Assembly (NCBI GenBank): GCA_026225945.1
Contig: JAMJFZ010001805.1
Location: 178,501-242,500 of the forward strand
Reading direction: 5' to 3'
Length of the DNA stretch: 64,000 nucleotides
Source of the DNA: Cricetomys ansorgei
Taxonomy: Eukaryota; Chordata; Mammalia; Rodentia; Nesomyidae
Part shown: piece after piece, positions 10,973 to 23,482 of the stretch
How the letters are laid out: every line of letters begins with the position of its first letter
Numbering within the stretch: position 1 is the first letter of the stretch
Program-made: the position numbers and the translations under genes
Notes under the pieces: generated by a model
Seen by the model: the letters and a program-made list of their open reading frames with translations, nothing else
Databases searched by the model: none
Told to the model about the DNA's origin: nothing

Positions 10973-11084
10973 CAACACAACCTAAAATTTTGACCTAATT
11001 AAATGAATTAAAGTTTCTAACTTTTCACCAAAAGCTTTTAGTTATAATCAACAATTAATCATGAATGTTAAAATAGCTAGTAAA

Positions 11085-11315
11085 GGCTGAAGCAATGACT
11101 CAATGGTTAAGAGAGCTTATTGCTCTTCCAGTGGACCAAGGTCCAACTTCCAGCACTAAGGCCAGTCTGCTCACAATCACTTATAAGTCCAGATCCAGGG
11201 GATCCATCACATCACCCTCTTCTGACCCCCATGGGCGCACACACACACACACACACACAATTAAAAATAAAAATAAATATATAAAAATAAAAATAAAAAT
11301 AAAAATAAATCTTTT
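11085..11315 (+). mobile_element. B2-type SINE with CA and AAAAT tail
   Basis: 'caatggttaagagagcttat', 'tgctcttccagtggacc' and 'gctcacaatcacttataagt', then (CA)n at 11,238-11,260 and an AAAATA-rich tail. Confidence 0.8.
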
Positions 11316-11334
11316 TAAGAAATCTTTTAGTAGG

Positions 11335-11575
11335 AGGGGGGCTTGGTGTACACACCTGCAATCCCTGCACTTGGTGCACACATCTGCAATCCCTGCACTT
11401 GGGAAGACAAGGCAAGAAAATTGTGAGTTCAAGGCCAGACTGGACTACATATCAAAACCCTACCTCAAAATTAAAATACTAGTAGAAGTTAGGGGTATAG
11501 CTCAAAGGGAGAGGGCTTGCCCAGCATGCTCAGGGCCACGGGAATGATCCCCAGCAACACACACCAACACACCCC
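11335..11575 (+). mobile_element. B1/B4 half with internal duplication, followed by an ID element
   Basis: A B1-like half (11,335-11,470) carries a short duplication around 'caatccctgcacttgg'. An ID element starts near 11,485 ('aggggtatagctcaaaggga', 'gggaatgatccccagc'). Confidence 0.65.
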
Positions 11576-11614
11576 AAACAAGGAGCAAAAACTTGTTCCA
11601 AGCACGAGAGAAAC

Positions 11615-11822
11615 CAAGAGGGGCAGGGGAGTTGGGCATCAGGAAAGTGCTGTCACACCAGCGTGTGGACCTGGGTTTGCTCTCCAGCACACACATAAAT
11701 AGCTGAGTGTGACTGTGTGTTTCTAGTGCTCAGGGAGATGAGACAAGAAGCAGATTCCTGGAGCTCGCTGGCCAACCAGTCCAGTCATTTGGTGAACTCC
11801 ATGTCCAGTGAAAGACCCCGCC
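11615..11822 (+). mobile_element. B4-type SINE
   Basis: Shows 'ctggagctcgctggccaacc', 'gtgaactccatgtccagtga' and 'aagaccccgccccaaaata', the B4 3' portion. Confidence 0.75.
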
Positions 11823-11837
11823 CCAAAATATAAGATA

Positions 11838-12115
11838 GAGGGCCATCGAGAGGGCTCAGTGAATAAAGGCTGCCGAATCTCTCCACCTGAGTTGATTCCC
11901 AAGGCCCACACATAGAAAGCAAGAACTGACTCCCTTGAGTCGCTGGTGATCACTGCGTGTGAAAGCACACACAGAACAGAACATTAATAGAGAAGTAAAC
12001 ATAACTTTAAAAGGGTGGAGAATGATTAAGGAAGACACACTGCCATCCACATGAATACACACGTAGATGCATGCACAGGTGTGACACACACGAACACACA
12101 ACACACATACGACAC
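11838..12115 (+). mobile_element. B3/B4-like SINE with CA-rich tail
   Basis: 'gagagggctcagtgaataaa' head, 'gaactgactcccttgagtcg' body, then 'atccacatgaatacacacg' tail. Confidence 0.6.
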
Positions 12116-12714
12116 ATGCACTGAAGAAAAAGCTTTAATGTTTTAACTGAACAAATAAAGACAAAAAGCTTTCAGGTGGGTATGGAAAAAAAAAAAGTAG
12201 GCAAGAAAACACGAAAGAGCAAAGGTCTTCTCTGTTCTCGGACTTGATTTCATACAAGACATTTGCAAAGAGAATCTCGGCACAGACTCGCCCCCTCCGA
12301 GCAAGGCCTGGAGAAACGTGAATATTCTGGGGCTTGAGCTGGAATGGCAAACTAAATCCACCATGGTTTCCCTCCCACGTGAAGGAGGCTTCCCCATCTC
12401 TCAACACAAACAAACAAACGGAACAGTAGCGAAGAATAAAGCAGCGATTTCCTGCCAAAACACCACATTCCACACCCACTCGGGAAACATCCCAGGCCAG
12501 AGACCCGACTGACTGGCTCTCAGTGGCGGCACAGAACGTAAGAAGAAAAAACGATCCCAGCCGAGAGGTTTCTTTCAGCCCTTCGAGAAAAGCCATGCCC
12601 AGGGAAAGAGAATTTACACCCTGTCTCCTCTCGCTGTCTCTCCCTGGATCACAGGGAGCAGCAGTCTCTCCCTCAGATTTGCAGGAGACACCCTACAGTC
12701 GAACAGCTCCAAGA
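12116..12714. other. Intronic sequence without recognised features
   Basis: Unique-looking; contains an A10 run near 12,187 and (CAAA)n near 12,403-12,420. No exon signature. Confidence 0.5.
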
Positions 12715-13040
12715 CCTTAGTTACCTTTCCTGTTGCTAGGACACAACACCCTGACAAAAGCGACTTAACAGAGAGAGCGTTTGTTTTGGCTCCCAGTCTG
12801 AGGGTATGGTCCAGGGAGTGGGAAGTCATGGCCGGGGGAGGCTGCGGCAGTGGGTCTTGTTACATCAGAGTCAGGAAGCAGCAGAGAGATAGATGCTTGA
12901 GCTCTGCTGACTGTCTGCTTTTCTAAGGTTCAGGGTCCCAAGGAATGGTGCCAGCCACAGTGGGCAGGTCTTCCCACCTCAATTTACCTGATTCTAGATT
13001 TCAAGTTGACAAGTGGGATTAACCCTCACAGCCTAGATAG
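12715..13040 (-). repeat. LTR-like dispersed family copy
   Basis: Contains 'ctgacaaaagcgactt', 'ggtcttcccacctcaattta' and 'tcaagttgacaagtgggatt', the reverse of the plus-strand copies at 25,085 and 28,655. Confidence 0.75.
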
Positions 13041-13079
13041 CCAGGACAGATATTTGTACATCTGTGCACACAGAAGCTT

Positions 13080-13505
13080 TTAAACATGAAAGAGGCAAGC
13101 ATGAACCAACAGATAAATACACCAACCAAAATGGAATATCCATACACTGGAATATTATTCAACTTTGAAAAGGAACAAAATTCCAGCACATACAACTACA
13201 TGGATTGATCTTGAAGCCATGGTGCTCAGCAAACTATGTCAAATCACAAAAGGATTCTACCCTTAGGAGGTCCCTGAAAGTCAGATCCATAAAGAAAGAA
13301 GGGAAGTGGTAGACACCAGGGGCTGAGAAGGTTCCAGAGACATTCTGAAAAATGGAGATACAGAGCTTCAGTTTAGGAGATGAGAAAGTGCTGAAGGTGG
13401 ATGTAAATAATTGTATGATCATGTGACCGTGTTCCATGTTGCTGGACGACGCTCTGAAAAAATAGCTAAGATGGCAAATTTTAGTTTACGTCTGTTTTGT
13501 CACAC
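13080..13505 (+). mobile_element. Old mammalian L1 (L1M-type) 3' end
   Basis: Diagnostic text 'ggaatattattcaactttga', 'caccaggggctgagaaggtt', 'ggcaaattttagtttacgtc'. It is the non-coding 3' part of an ancient L1, long decayed. Confidence 0.85.
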
Positions 13506-13544
13506 CTACCAGAATGAATCAATGAATGAATGAATGAATAAAGC

Positions 13545-13907
13545 AAGCCAGGTCTGGTGATGCAGACCTATAATCCCAGATATGATGGAGGTTGAGACAA
13601 AAGATCATAAGCTCCAGCCTGCCTGGGCAACTCAGTGAGACCTTGTCAAAACGTCAGTGCAATGGGGAGATGGTTCAGCAGGTAGAAGCACTTGCCATAC
13701 AAGTCTGATGGCCTGAGTTCAAATCCCCAGAACCTGTGGAAAAGTCAAATACGGTGACACATGCCTGAAATCCCAGTACTGCAATGGTGAAACAGAAGGC
13801 AGGGCAGGAAAATCACCTGAAAGCTTACACAACAACTAACCAAGTATACAAAACAGCAAGAAAAATTAAGAGCCTGCACCTGAAACAAGGTAGACAGCAA
13901 AAGCTGG
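13545..13907 (+). mobile_element. B1/B4 half plus complete B4-type SINE
   Basis: 13,545-13,655 is a B1-like half ('ctataatcccagatatgatg'). 13,658-13,907 begins with a tRNA-like head ('ggggagatggttcagcaggt', 'gcctgagttcaaatccccag') and continues into a B4 body. Confidence 0.7.
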
Positions 13908-14492
13908 CGCACACACACATGCACACATACACACACATGTATACACATGCACATATACATGCACCTGCACACATATACCTACACATGTACGCATACACAC
14001 ATACATATATATACACACAAACACACACACATACACACACACATGCACACTTATAAACACACAGACACATATAAACACACACATGCACATATTTACACAC
14101 ATGCGCACACACATGCACACACATGCACATATGTACACACATACACACATTTATACACACATATACACATGTACACATACACACACATGGACACATAGAC
14201 ACATGGACACATGCACATATATGCACACACACGCACACATTTACACACATGCACACAACATGTACACACACATACACATGGACACATAGACACATACATG
14301 CACATACACACACACACATTTACACACATACACACAACATGTACACATACACACACATGCACACATAGACACATACACACACATACACACATGTACGCAC
14401 ATGCACACACACACGCACATGGACACAGACACATACACGCACATATACACACACACACATTTACACACATGCACACGCACACACACACGTGC
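13908..14492 (+). repeat. CA-rich array with ATGCAC and ATAC variants
   Basis: About 585 bp of imperfect CACA, CATGCACA, CATACACA and ATTTACACA units, grown from the tail of the B4 copy at its left. ORFs of His-Thr or Cys-Val composition are artefacts. Confidence 0.95.
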
Positions 14493-14524
14493 ACAACAAT
14501 AATGAAAGGGAGCAAGGGAGGCAA

Positions 14525-14882
14525 GCTAAGGATGTAGCTCACTGGTACAGCACTCACCTGGCAACTTCAAGACCTGTGGTTTGGCCATCAAGTTGGACTT
14601 CGGTGAAATCATCACTTTAGAGTGTCACCAGTGCCCAGGTTAGGATGAATAGACACGTGCTCACATTCTCAGGAAACTTTTTATTTATTTATTTTTATGT
14701 GTTTAGGTGTTTTGCCTGCAGGCACGTCTGTGCCTGGTGTCCTCAGAGACTAGAAGAGGATGTTGGACCCTCTGAGGCTGGAGTTACAGATCACTGTGAG
14801 CCACCGTACGGGTGCTGGGAATCAAATCTAGGTCCGGAAGAGCGCCAAGTGCTCTAACCACTGAGCCAGCTCTCCAGCCCCA
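14525..14882. mobile_element. ID fragment (+) then B2 SINE (-)
   Basis: ID-like head at 14,525-14,590 ('ggatgtagctcactggtaca'). A reverse B2 spans 14,672-14,882, ending 'ccactgagccagctctccag' with the poly-A tail represented by TTTATTTATTT at the left. Confidence 0.8.
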
Positions 14883-14924
14883 ATACCCACTTTCATATTC
14901 TCCCACCTGGTGATGGGTAGCATT

Positions 14925-15130
14925 AGTTATCAGCTTGATAGACTCTAGAATCCACCATCTGGGACATGGGGCTCTGGACAAGCCTGTAGGGATTCTCTTA
15001 ATTATGCTAACTGATGTGGGAGGGACCACTTGAGCTGGAGGTGGGACATTCCTTGGTCCTAAACTGTGTACAGTAGAGAAAAGGAACTGGGCGCTAGCAT
15101 GCACCCACTGCCCCCTGCTTCCTGATCAAG
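14925..15130 (+). repeat. LTR-like dispersed family copy (5' part)
   Basis: 'gttatcagcttgatagactc', 'atgctaactgatgtgggagg' match the plus-strand consensus visible in other copies. Confidence 0.6.
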
Positions 15131-15594
15131 ACTCATATGCCAGCAGCTTCAAGTGTCACACAACAACAAAAAAAAGGTAAAATTAAGAAGACAGGAGGTC
15201 TGGCAGGAGGCACAAAGCTGATGAGAGTACTCCCACAGAGTCAGAGATGCACCTGGAGGGTGCTGAGGAAGGAACCCATCTATATAACCGTAGCCCACAT
15301 GGGGATCACGTGATGCGTGCATCCCATCTTGCATGGCCAGTTCAGAAGCTCTGGCTTTGGTCCATGGTAGGTTTAGCTATAGTATAGGTGTGACCCACCC
15401 CACCCCCACCCCCGCAGTGGGTCATGTGTGAGAAGCTTGGCTCCCTTGTCTCCCAGGCATGACAGGCCATAGTCCAATTGAACGTGCAAAAGCTACAATT
15501 ACCTGCACAAGACCTGCACATGACTGACCCCAGTGACATTCCATCATGAAGAAGGAGGGGCTGGCAGGGCCTCACCTCTTCCCTGAGACTCTAT
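15131..15594. other. Intronic sequence without recognised features
   Basis: No exon or family recognised; a C-rich run lies at 15,400-15,415. Confidence 0.45.
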
Positions 15595-15895
15595 TATAGG
15601 CAGTTAATGGTTACCAGGGAGAGGAGCTCAAGATATCCCGCCTCTCGCTGAAGACTGACAGCTCAGAGTAAGGACTCAGGAGAACCCCCTCCCTGTGGTT
15701 CTATTATAGACAGTTAATGGTTACTAGAGAGGCTCATGAGGCCTGGCCTCTCCCTAAAGATAGACAGCTAACAGTTGTTAAAGGCAGGGGCTTGTGAGGC
15801 CCTGCCCCCTTGAGGACTGATAAGCAGTTAAAGGTTGGGGGGGGGGTGTTGCTAGGCCTCATGAGGCCCCGCCCCTCTCTGAAGGCTGATACCCA
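15595..15895 (+). repeat. Degenerate GC-rich tandem repeat
   Basis: Four diverged units share 'cagttaatggtta' or 'cagttaaaggtt', 'gctcatgaggcc' and 'cccctctctgaagactgat'-like text, with spacing of about 55-110 bp. A poly-G run of 11 is inside the last unit. Confidence 0.75.
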
Positions 15896-16549
15896 GCTGG
15901 ACTTGCGAGGAGACAGAGACAGATTCTCAAATGGTACGGGCGCAGGTAGGTGGCTCACACTCCCGTAAGCAATCACAATGAATATCACTGGATCCAGGCA
16001 TAAAAGTAGAAGAAGTATTGGAAAGTGGGGGTCGACAACAAGAGAGGGAGGACTGTGGTCAGCACACATTACATACGTGTACGGGAATGCCGTGTGGAAA
16101 CCGTTCTGGATCACTACTGTGCACTAACAAGAGAACTTTGAAAACGAAGAGCATTCCTGCCTCACCTAGGCAGCAGTGGCTCAGGCGTGCCCTTTGCCGA
16201 GGCACTTGGAACCATGAACGACAAGGTTCACTTTTTGCGCAATTATCTACGGAAGGCTAAGATCACTGGAGAGCAACCTGCAAAGTCAACAAAGATAAAC
16301 GGCTAGGTTCGCACTGCGGCGTTTTGTTTTGTTTTGTTTTTCAGGCCAATGACGAGTTAGCCACGCCTCCTAACAGCCACTCATCACGTAAAAGTGGAAA
16401 GAGTCCAAACAGACCTAAGCAACACAGGCAGATTACCACACAAGCCTCAGGTGACGGCCTCGTTTTCCTCTAAAGTCTCCTAGGATCCCAGCTGAAGGAA
16501 TACGTGTTTGCAGAGCCCACTGGGCAACACTGCCAGAAGTGAGCCTGCA
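15896..16549. other. Intronic sequence without recognised features
   Basis: Contains (GTTTT)n at 16,322-16,341. No coding or RNA gene signature. Confidence 0.45.
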
Positions 16550-16978
16550 GGGCCTGGGGATGTGGCTCGCTTAATACAGCGCCCGCCTGGCACACACACA
16601 GCCCTAAGGTAGATTCAATCACCACATAAAACCGGGCATGGTGGAGCATGCCTGTCACCCCAGCACTCAGGAAACGGAGGCAAGAAGATCAGGAGCTCAA
16701 AGTAAGCCTCAACTACATAGCCAAGTTTGAGGTCAGCCTGGGCTATATGAGACCCTGTCCGAAAAACAAAAAAGTATGGATCTGGGAGGTAAAATTTTTA
16801 TTTACTATTATTGCTGTTGTCGCTGTTACTATTTGACTAGTACTGAAGCCAGAGACCTGGGCATGCTAAGCAAGTACACCACTACTCTAAAGCCAAAAAA
16901 GGTCTACAAAATGTGATCCTCCTGCCTCAGCCTCCCAACTAACTAGGAAGACAGTCATAAGCAACACACCCAGCTAGT
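16550..16978. mobile_element. ID-B1 composite (+) and reverse SINE (-)
   Basis: Plus-strand composite 16,550-16,768 ('gggcatggtggagcatgcct', 'cagcactcaggaaacggagg'). A reverse copy follows at 16,830-16,978 ('ctcctgcctcagcctcccaa'). Confidence 0.7.
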
Positions 16979-17279
16979 GATATCATAATTCCATCCACAA
17001 TTCTGAAATAAAGGACAAGTTATAAAACAAAGAATACACATTTTTAAAGACATAATTATGGTGTAGGTTTTGGGGGACTGGAGGAGTGTGTGTGTGTGCG
17101 TTGTATGCACAGCTGTATGCACAGCTGTATGCAGTCATGCACACCCAAACAAAGCATTCAGGCCAGAAGAAGGGATCGGTGGTCTGTTCTTTCACTATTC
17201 ATTTTACTCCCATCAGAGAGGGTCTCGCACTGTGCCTGGAGTTAAACTGGCAGCCAGCAGGCTCTGGTAATCCTCCTGT

Positions 17280-17919
<640 letters not shown>

Positions 17920-18174
17920 ATGGGGTTACAGAGGAACACGTGGCCACACTTGGCTTTCTATGTAGGTGCTAGTGATTTGAACTCTGATCCTCAAGTTTGT
18001 TCAGCAAGTATTCTTAGCCACTAAACCACCGCCCCAGCCGTTGTATTTAGGGCTTTTTTTTTTTTTAGTTGGTGGGGCTGGTCGGTCATGCTACAAGTAC
18101 AGGCTTCACTAGTAAAACACACCTCCAGCCCCCAATTTTTTTTTTAATTAGGGAAAATATCCAGTAAGAAATTT

Positions 18175-18945
18175 TAAATTTCTGCTACTTTTCATGCCGC
18201 TATGACCAATTCTTTGACAAGAAGCAGCTGGAGGAGGGGTTCACTTGAGCTCACAGTTTAAGGGGTGCATCCCGCCCTGGAAGGAAGGTATGACAGCTGG
18301 CAGGTGCAGAGCAGTAAGAGTATGCAGCTAGGAACAGGAATAGTGAAGAATTGGACCCAGGCTACAAAACCTCAAGACCTGCCTCCAGCTATCCACTTCC
18401 TCCATCCAGGTACGGGGACATTACGTATTCAGACGGTGGCAATCAATCACAATTTGAAAACAGTTTGAGCCAGGCATTGGGATACACCCAGCATCCAAGT
18501 TACTCTGAGACAGAACTGTCAAAGTGGCTTGAACCCAAGAGTTCAAGACCAGCAAAGGGAATGGCCACACAGCTCCCTGCTTCATTTCTGTTGCTGGGAT
18601 AAAATACCCTGACAAAAGCACTTACAGGAGAAGGCAGTTTATTTGGCTCACAGTTCCTGGTTACAGTCCATCACTGGGGAAATCAAAGTGGCAGGAATAT
18701 GAAGCAGCAGGTCACATGGTCCAGAGCAGAGACAAATGCATGCATGCATGCTGAGTGCAACTACCATTTCCATTCTTATGCAGTCCAGAACCTAAGCCTA
18801 GGGAATGATACCACCCACGGTGGCATCAACAAAATTAAGACAAACCCCCACAGGCCAACCCAATGCAAACAGTCCCTCATGAGGCTCTATTCCCAGATGA
18901 CTCTAGATTATGTCAGGTTGAGGACAAAAACTAACTATCACGGAC
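18175..18945 (-). repeat. Two LTR-like family copies separated by a SINE scrap
   Basis: First copy 18,175-18,440 ('ttgacaagaagcagctggag', 'agctcacagtttaag'), second copy 18,585-18,945 ('ttgctgggataaaataccct', 'tggctcacagttcctggtta'). A B1/B4-like fragment lies between them. Confidence 0.7.
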
Positions 18946-19267
18946 ACTATTACCCAAAAAAAAATAGGTGAATAAGCAAATAAATAAAAAATATTTTAAA
19001 CCTCTGATTCTCACTTCTCTGACACAAAAGCTGTGATATAAAACTGAACAACCAATGAGATTTGCACGCCATGTCTCTTAGATGCTTTCTGAAATTTCAA
19101 ATGTGACCTAGAAAACCAAAGGAAGGTTAGCTCAGTGAGCAAAGGACATGCCACCAAACCATGAAGACTTTAATTCAATCCCTAGAGCTCATGTTTTTTT
19201 GTTTTTGCTTTGTTTTTGTTTTTTTTTGGGGGGGGGAGAAACAACAGCAATGATGACATGTTGACAC

Positions 19268-19618
19268 AACAAAGCCAGACATAGTGGCATGTGCTTGTAA
19301 CACCAGCACCAGGGAGACAGAGACAAGGAGGTCCCTGGCGCTTCAGAGCCAGCCATCCTAGCTCAATTAGCGTGCTCCAGGCTCAGTGAGAAATTCTGTC
19401 TCAAAAAGCAAGGTAGGGAACTGGAGAGCTGGCTCAGAGGTTAGGAGCACTGGCTACTCTTCCAGAAAACCCAGACTCAATTCCCAGCACCCACATGGCA
19501 GCTCATGACTGTAACTCCAGTTCCAGGGGATCAGACACCCTCTTCTGACTTCCATGAGCACCAGGCACACACATGCACTGATGCCTATAAAATATTCATA
19601 CACACAAAATAAATTTTA
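19268..19618 (+). mobile_element. B4-type SINE followed by B2 SINE
   Basis: B4 body at 19,268-19,417 ends 'gaaattctgtctcaaaaagc'. A B2 begins at 19,418 ('ggagagctggctcagaggtt') and runs through 'ggatcagacaccctcttctg' to an AATAAA-rich tail. Confidence 0.85.
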
Positions 19619-19670
19619 AAAATAGAACAAGGTAGAGGTGCCTGCGGAAAACAACATCTAAAGTTGTCCT

Positions 19671-19681
19671 CTGGATGGATG

Positions 19682-19731
<50 letters not shown>

Positions 19732-19850
19732 AAGATAGATGATAGATAGATAGATAGATGATAGATAAATAGATGATAGATAGATAGATAGATGATAGGT
19801 AGATAGATAGATAGATGATAGATAGATAGATGATAGATAGATAGATAGAT

Positions 19851-19885
<35 letters not shown>

Positions 19886-20030
19886 GATAGATAGATAGAT
19901 AAATAGATGACAGATAGATAGATGATAGGTAGATAGATAGATGATAGATTGATAGATGATAGATAGATAGATAGAAAGATAGATAGATAGATGATAGATA
20001 GATAAATAGATGATAGATAGATAGATAGAT

Positions 20031-20065
<35 letters not shown>

Positions 20066-20270
20066 GATAGACAGATAGATAGATGATAGATAGATAGATA
20101 GATAGAAAGATAGATAGATGATAGATAGATAGATAGATGATAGATAAATAGATGATAGATAGATAGATAGATGATAGGTAGATAGATAGATGATAGATAG
20201 ATGATAGATAGATAGACAGATAGATGATAGATAGATAGATGATAGATAGATAGATGATAGATAGATAGAT

Positions 20271-20319
<49 letters not shown>

Positions 20320-20644
20320 ATAGATGATAGATAGATAGATAGATAGATGATAGGTAGATAGATAGATGATAGATGATAGATAATAGATGATAGATAGATA
20401 GATAGATAGATGATAGATAGATAGATAGATGATAGATAGATAGATGATAGATAGATAGATGATAGATAGATAGATAGATAGATGATAGATAGATAGATAG
20501 ATGATAGATAGATAGATAGATAGATGATAGATAGATAGAAAGATGATAGATAGATAGATAGATAGATAGATAGACAGATGATAGATAGATAGATAGATAG
20601 ATGATAGATAGATAGATAGATGATAGATAGATAGATAGATAGAT

Positions 20645-20683
<39 letters not shown>

Positions 20684-20694
20684 GATAGATAGAT

Positions 20695-20726
<32 letters not shown>

Positions 20727-20752
20727 GATAGATAGATAGATAGATAGATAGA
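19671..20752 (+). repeat. GATA tetranucleotide array, about 1.08 kb
   Basis: GATA units with regularly placed one-unit phase slips (GATGATA) and rare GAAA, GATAAA, GACA and GGTA variants. The 370-414-residue Ser-Ile-Tyr-Leu ORFs on the minus strand are translations of this repeat. Confidence 0.99.
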
Positions 20753-20759
20753 TACTCTT

Positions 20760-21096
20760 GCCAAGCATGGTGGCACACATCTGTAATCTCGGGTACTCCA
20801 GAAGCTGTGGCTGGAAGATCACTTGAGCCCAGGAGTTCAAGGGCCCTGAGCCATACAGTGAGACTCTAAGTCAATCAATCAATCAATCGATCGATATTTT
20901 AAAATATAGGGCCAGAAAGACAGCTCAGCAAGTAAAAATGCTTACAACCACGTCTGACAACTGTAGTTCATACCCTAGGACCCAGATGACAGGAGAGAAG
21001 TGGCTGACTCCTACAAACAGTCTTCTTTAGCATGACACACACACACACACACACACACATACACACATATACATATACATTCACACACACACACAC

Positions 21097-21128
<32 letters not shown>

Positions 21129-21250
21129 TGCATTGTAGCACACATCTGTGATCCCAGGGTGGGATTAGGAGGTTAAAAGGAGGATCAGGCATTCAAAGCC
21201 AGGCTCAACTACGCAGTGTGTTCAAGGCCAGCCTGGGCTTCATGAGACTG
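20760..21250 (+). mobile_element. B1/B4 half, B3-like SINE with CA tail, second B1/B4 half
   Basis: 20,760-20,870 ('ggtggcacacatctgtaatc'), ending in (TCAA)n. 20,908-21,035 is a B3-like copy whose (CA)n tail runs 21,033-21,128. 21,128-21,250 is another B1-like half ('caaggccagcctgggcttca'). Confidence 0.7.
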
Positions 21251-21999
21251 TAACACACACAATTACATATTTACACATACATAATTACACATGAAAAAGA
21301 AAACAAAACTGGACCCACCTGGCACAGCTGCCTCATATCTGGCTCTGGCTTGCAGGAAAAATGAAGTTTGAGGAAAGAGGACAGACCGACTGGCCGGATG
21401 TCAGCAATATTGCAAAACCCATTTCCTCCCTCAGCACACACACACACACACAGACACACACACACACACATCTTAGTCATGAACAATAAAAAGAACAGAA
21501 GGGACACAACCTCCAGATGGCAGATTCAAAGCCCCTTATTAGATTTCAAACAAAAACTACTACGGTCATACTTCTAATGTGACACAGGACCGTTAAATAC
21601 AAAGATGAATCACAGCGCTCTCCTAAAGGAAAGCCCGTCTGACATCACCCCGAGTCATACTGGCTGTTCAGCAAGCTCACATGAGATGAAGGCCAGAAAT
21701 AGACAGGAAGGCCACAGGGCAGGTGCACTGACAGGTCACACTCAGCCCTGGGCCAGAGCTCACAAACTCGAACCATAAAACCACAAACACAAGATGAGAG
21801 AAAGAGAAAGTGGTTTTGTAAACAGGCCCTGGCAGTCCCACAAAGCAGGCATCTGGGCAGAATTCTTACTCCATTTACAGAGGAAACTTGTGTTTTCTCG
21901 TGGACAGCTGCACTCTCTGAGTTCGCATTCAGAATTCATCTAGTGCTCCTGCTCCTGTGGAATATATCCACTGAAGTCAACTGAACAGCCAGTTACCAA
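21251..21999. other. Intronic sequence without recognised features
   Basis: Two short CA runs lie near 21,440-21,468; otherwise unique-looking. Confidence 0.45.
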
Positions 22000-22195
22000 A
22001 AGGGCGCTCACCTAGCATGCAGGAGGACCTGAACTCCATCGCCAGCAGAATATAAAATTGACCTGGTGGTGCACACCTAAAACCTCAGCGCTCAGGAGAC
22101 AGAGACAGGAAGATCAGACGTTCAAAGTCACCTTCAGCTACACCCAGTACTGGGATAGCCTGAGCTACATAGTATGGGACTGTCCTGGAGCTAAA
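22000..22195 (+). mobile_element. ID-B1 composite SINE
   Basis: 'gcgctcacctagcatgcagg' head followed by 'ctcaggagacagagacagga' body. Confidence 0.65.
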
Positions 22196-22299
22196 GTGAG
22201 GTAGAAGGCGTGCCTAGAACCTGGGAATTCTCATTCTGAGAGTGGCAGGCATTCAACCTCTCCCCTCCACAGCTCTGACGGGCCCTCAAGCTATGCTGC

Positions 22300-22660
22300 C
22301 TGCTCACAGCAAGGCTCCGCCCCTTCAAAGGTATGTGACCTGGCAGAATTGTTGTGTGGATGTAGCACTTCTCCCTATCTAACCATATAAGATCTCTCCC
22401 TCTGGTCCCTGGAAAATATCTAGGTCCAGGCTGTCCCCCACAATATGCAAATAGGACTGCCTGCCTTAAGCCAATGGGTTTCCTATGACATCCCTGGGTA
22501 CCAGAGACACTTCCCCCAGCTCTATATGTAACCCCATTCTCCCAATAAAGTAGTGTCACACCCCCTGCCTTGGTCTCCCAAGACTCTGTAAATATTGTAG
22601 GCTCACAGTTCTCCAATGGAGAACCTGATGGATCCACCATAGACCCACATCGCCCTGCCT
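22300..22660 (+). mobile_element. Candidate LTR fragment
   Basis: Contains a pyrimidine-rich stretch, 'agctctatatgtaacc' and a polyadenylation-like 'cccaataaagtagtg' at 22,540-22,555, then 'gagaacctgatggatcc'. The ends and any target duplication are not clear. Confidence 0.4.
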
Positions 22661-22744
22661 GTGGCTTTCCTCCCAGGAGTACGGCCGCTGGCCCGGAAGC
22701 CACAGAGAGATTTTTGAAAACTACAACATAGAGAGAGTCTGTCT

Positions 22745-22935
22745 AAAAAAATCCAAAAGTTAGAGATAAACCAGCGGTAGAGCACTGGCCTAGCAGCAAG
22801 GAGACCCTGGTTCCATGCCCAGCACAACGTAATTCTGGGTGTGTGGTACATTGGAGTTGGTGGGAAAAGGACCAAGAGTTCAAGGTCAACCTAAAATGCA
22901 TAGGAACCTGAGACTCTGTCTCAAAATAAAAATAT
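22745..22935 (+). mobile_element. ID-B1 composite SINE
   Basis: 'gataaaccagcggtagagca', 'gaccctggttccatgcccag', then a B1-like half ending 'gagactctgtctcaaaataa'. Confidence 0.7.
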
Positions 22936-22964
22936 AAAACCTTCGTAAAGGCCCATTAACTAGA

Positions 22965-23365
22965 AACTTTGAGTGAGGATTAGCTTTAATCAACAACCTA
23001 GAATCACCCAGAAGAGAGTCTCAATTAGGGGCTGTCTACATTGGGTTGGTCTGTGCGTGTCTTATGAGGGTCTGTCTTAATTAAGAAACTTGATGTGGGA
23101 AGACCACATCCACTATGGGTAGCACCATTCCCTAAGCAGGAGTTCCAGAACTAGGTAAAATTAGGGAAATGGAGCAGAGTAAGCAGGCAAGCATTTCCCT
23201 CTGTTCTTCATTGTGGATGGGATGGTCGGCTGTTTGAAGTTCCTGCTTTGAACTCCCCACAGTGATGGACTGTAACATGGAATCGCAAGCTGAGGTAAGC
23301 CCCTTCTTCCTCAGTGCTTTTTGTCATCATACGTTACTGCAGTAACAACAATGAAACGAAGGAAC
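22965..23365 (+). repeat. LTR-like dispersed family copy
   Basis: 'gagtctcaattaggggctgt', 'gaagaccacatccactatgg' and the distal part 'gaatcgcaagctgaggtaag'. Confidence 0.7.
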
Positions 23366-23482
23366 AGTGAAAGTTCTTTTTTCTTTGAACCCTAAATAAG
23401 TGACTCACACATACTCAACCAGAGAAGGTACAATCAAAACAAGAACCCGCCACCCCAGCCCCAGCTACTCCAGGGTCTAGAA

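Noticed and set aside
13825..14557. Cys-Val/His-Thr ORFs of 80-164 residues
   Set aside because: Same cause: an imperfect CA array.
19585..20840. Minus-strand ORFs of 372-414 residues rich in Ser-Ile-Tyr-Leu
   Set aside because: They are direct translations of the GATA tetranucleotide array, open in three frames at once.
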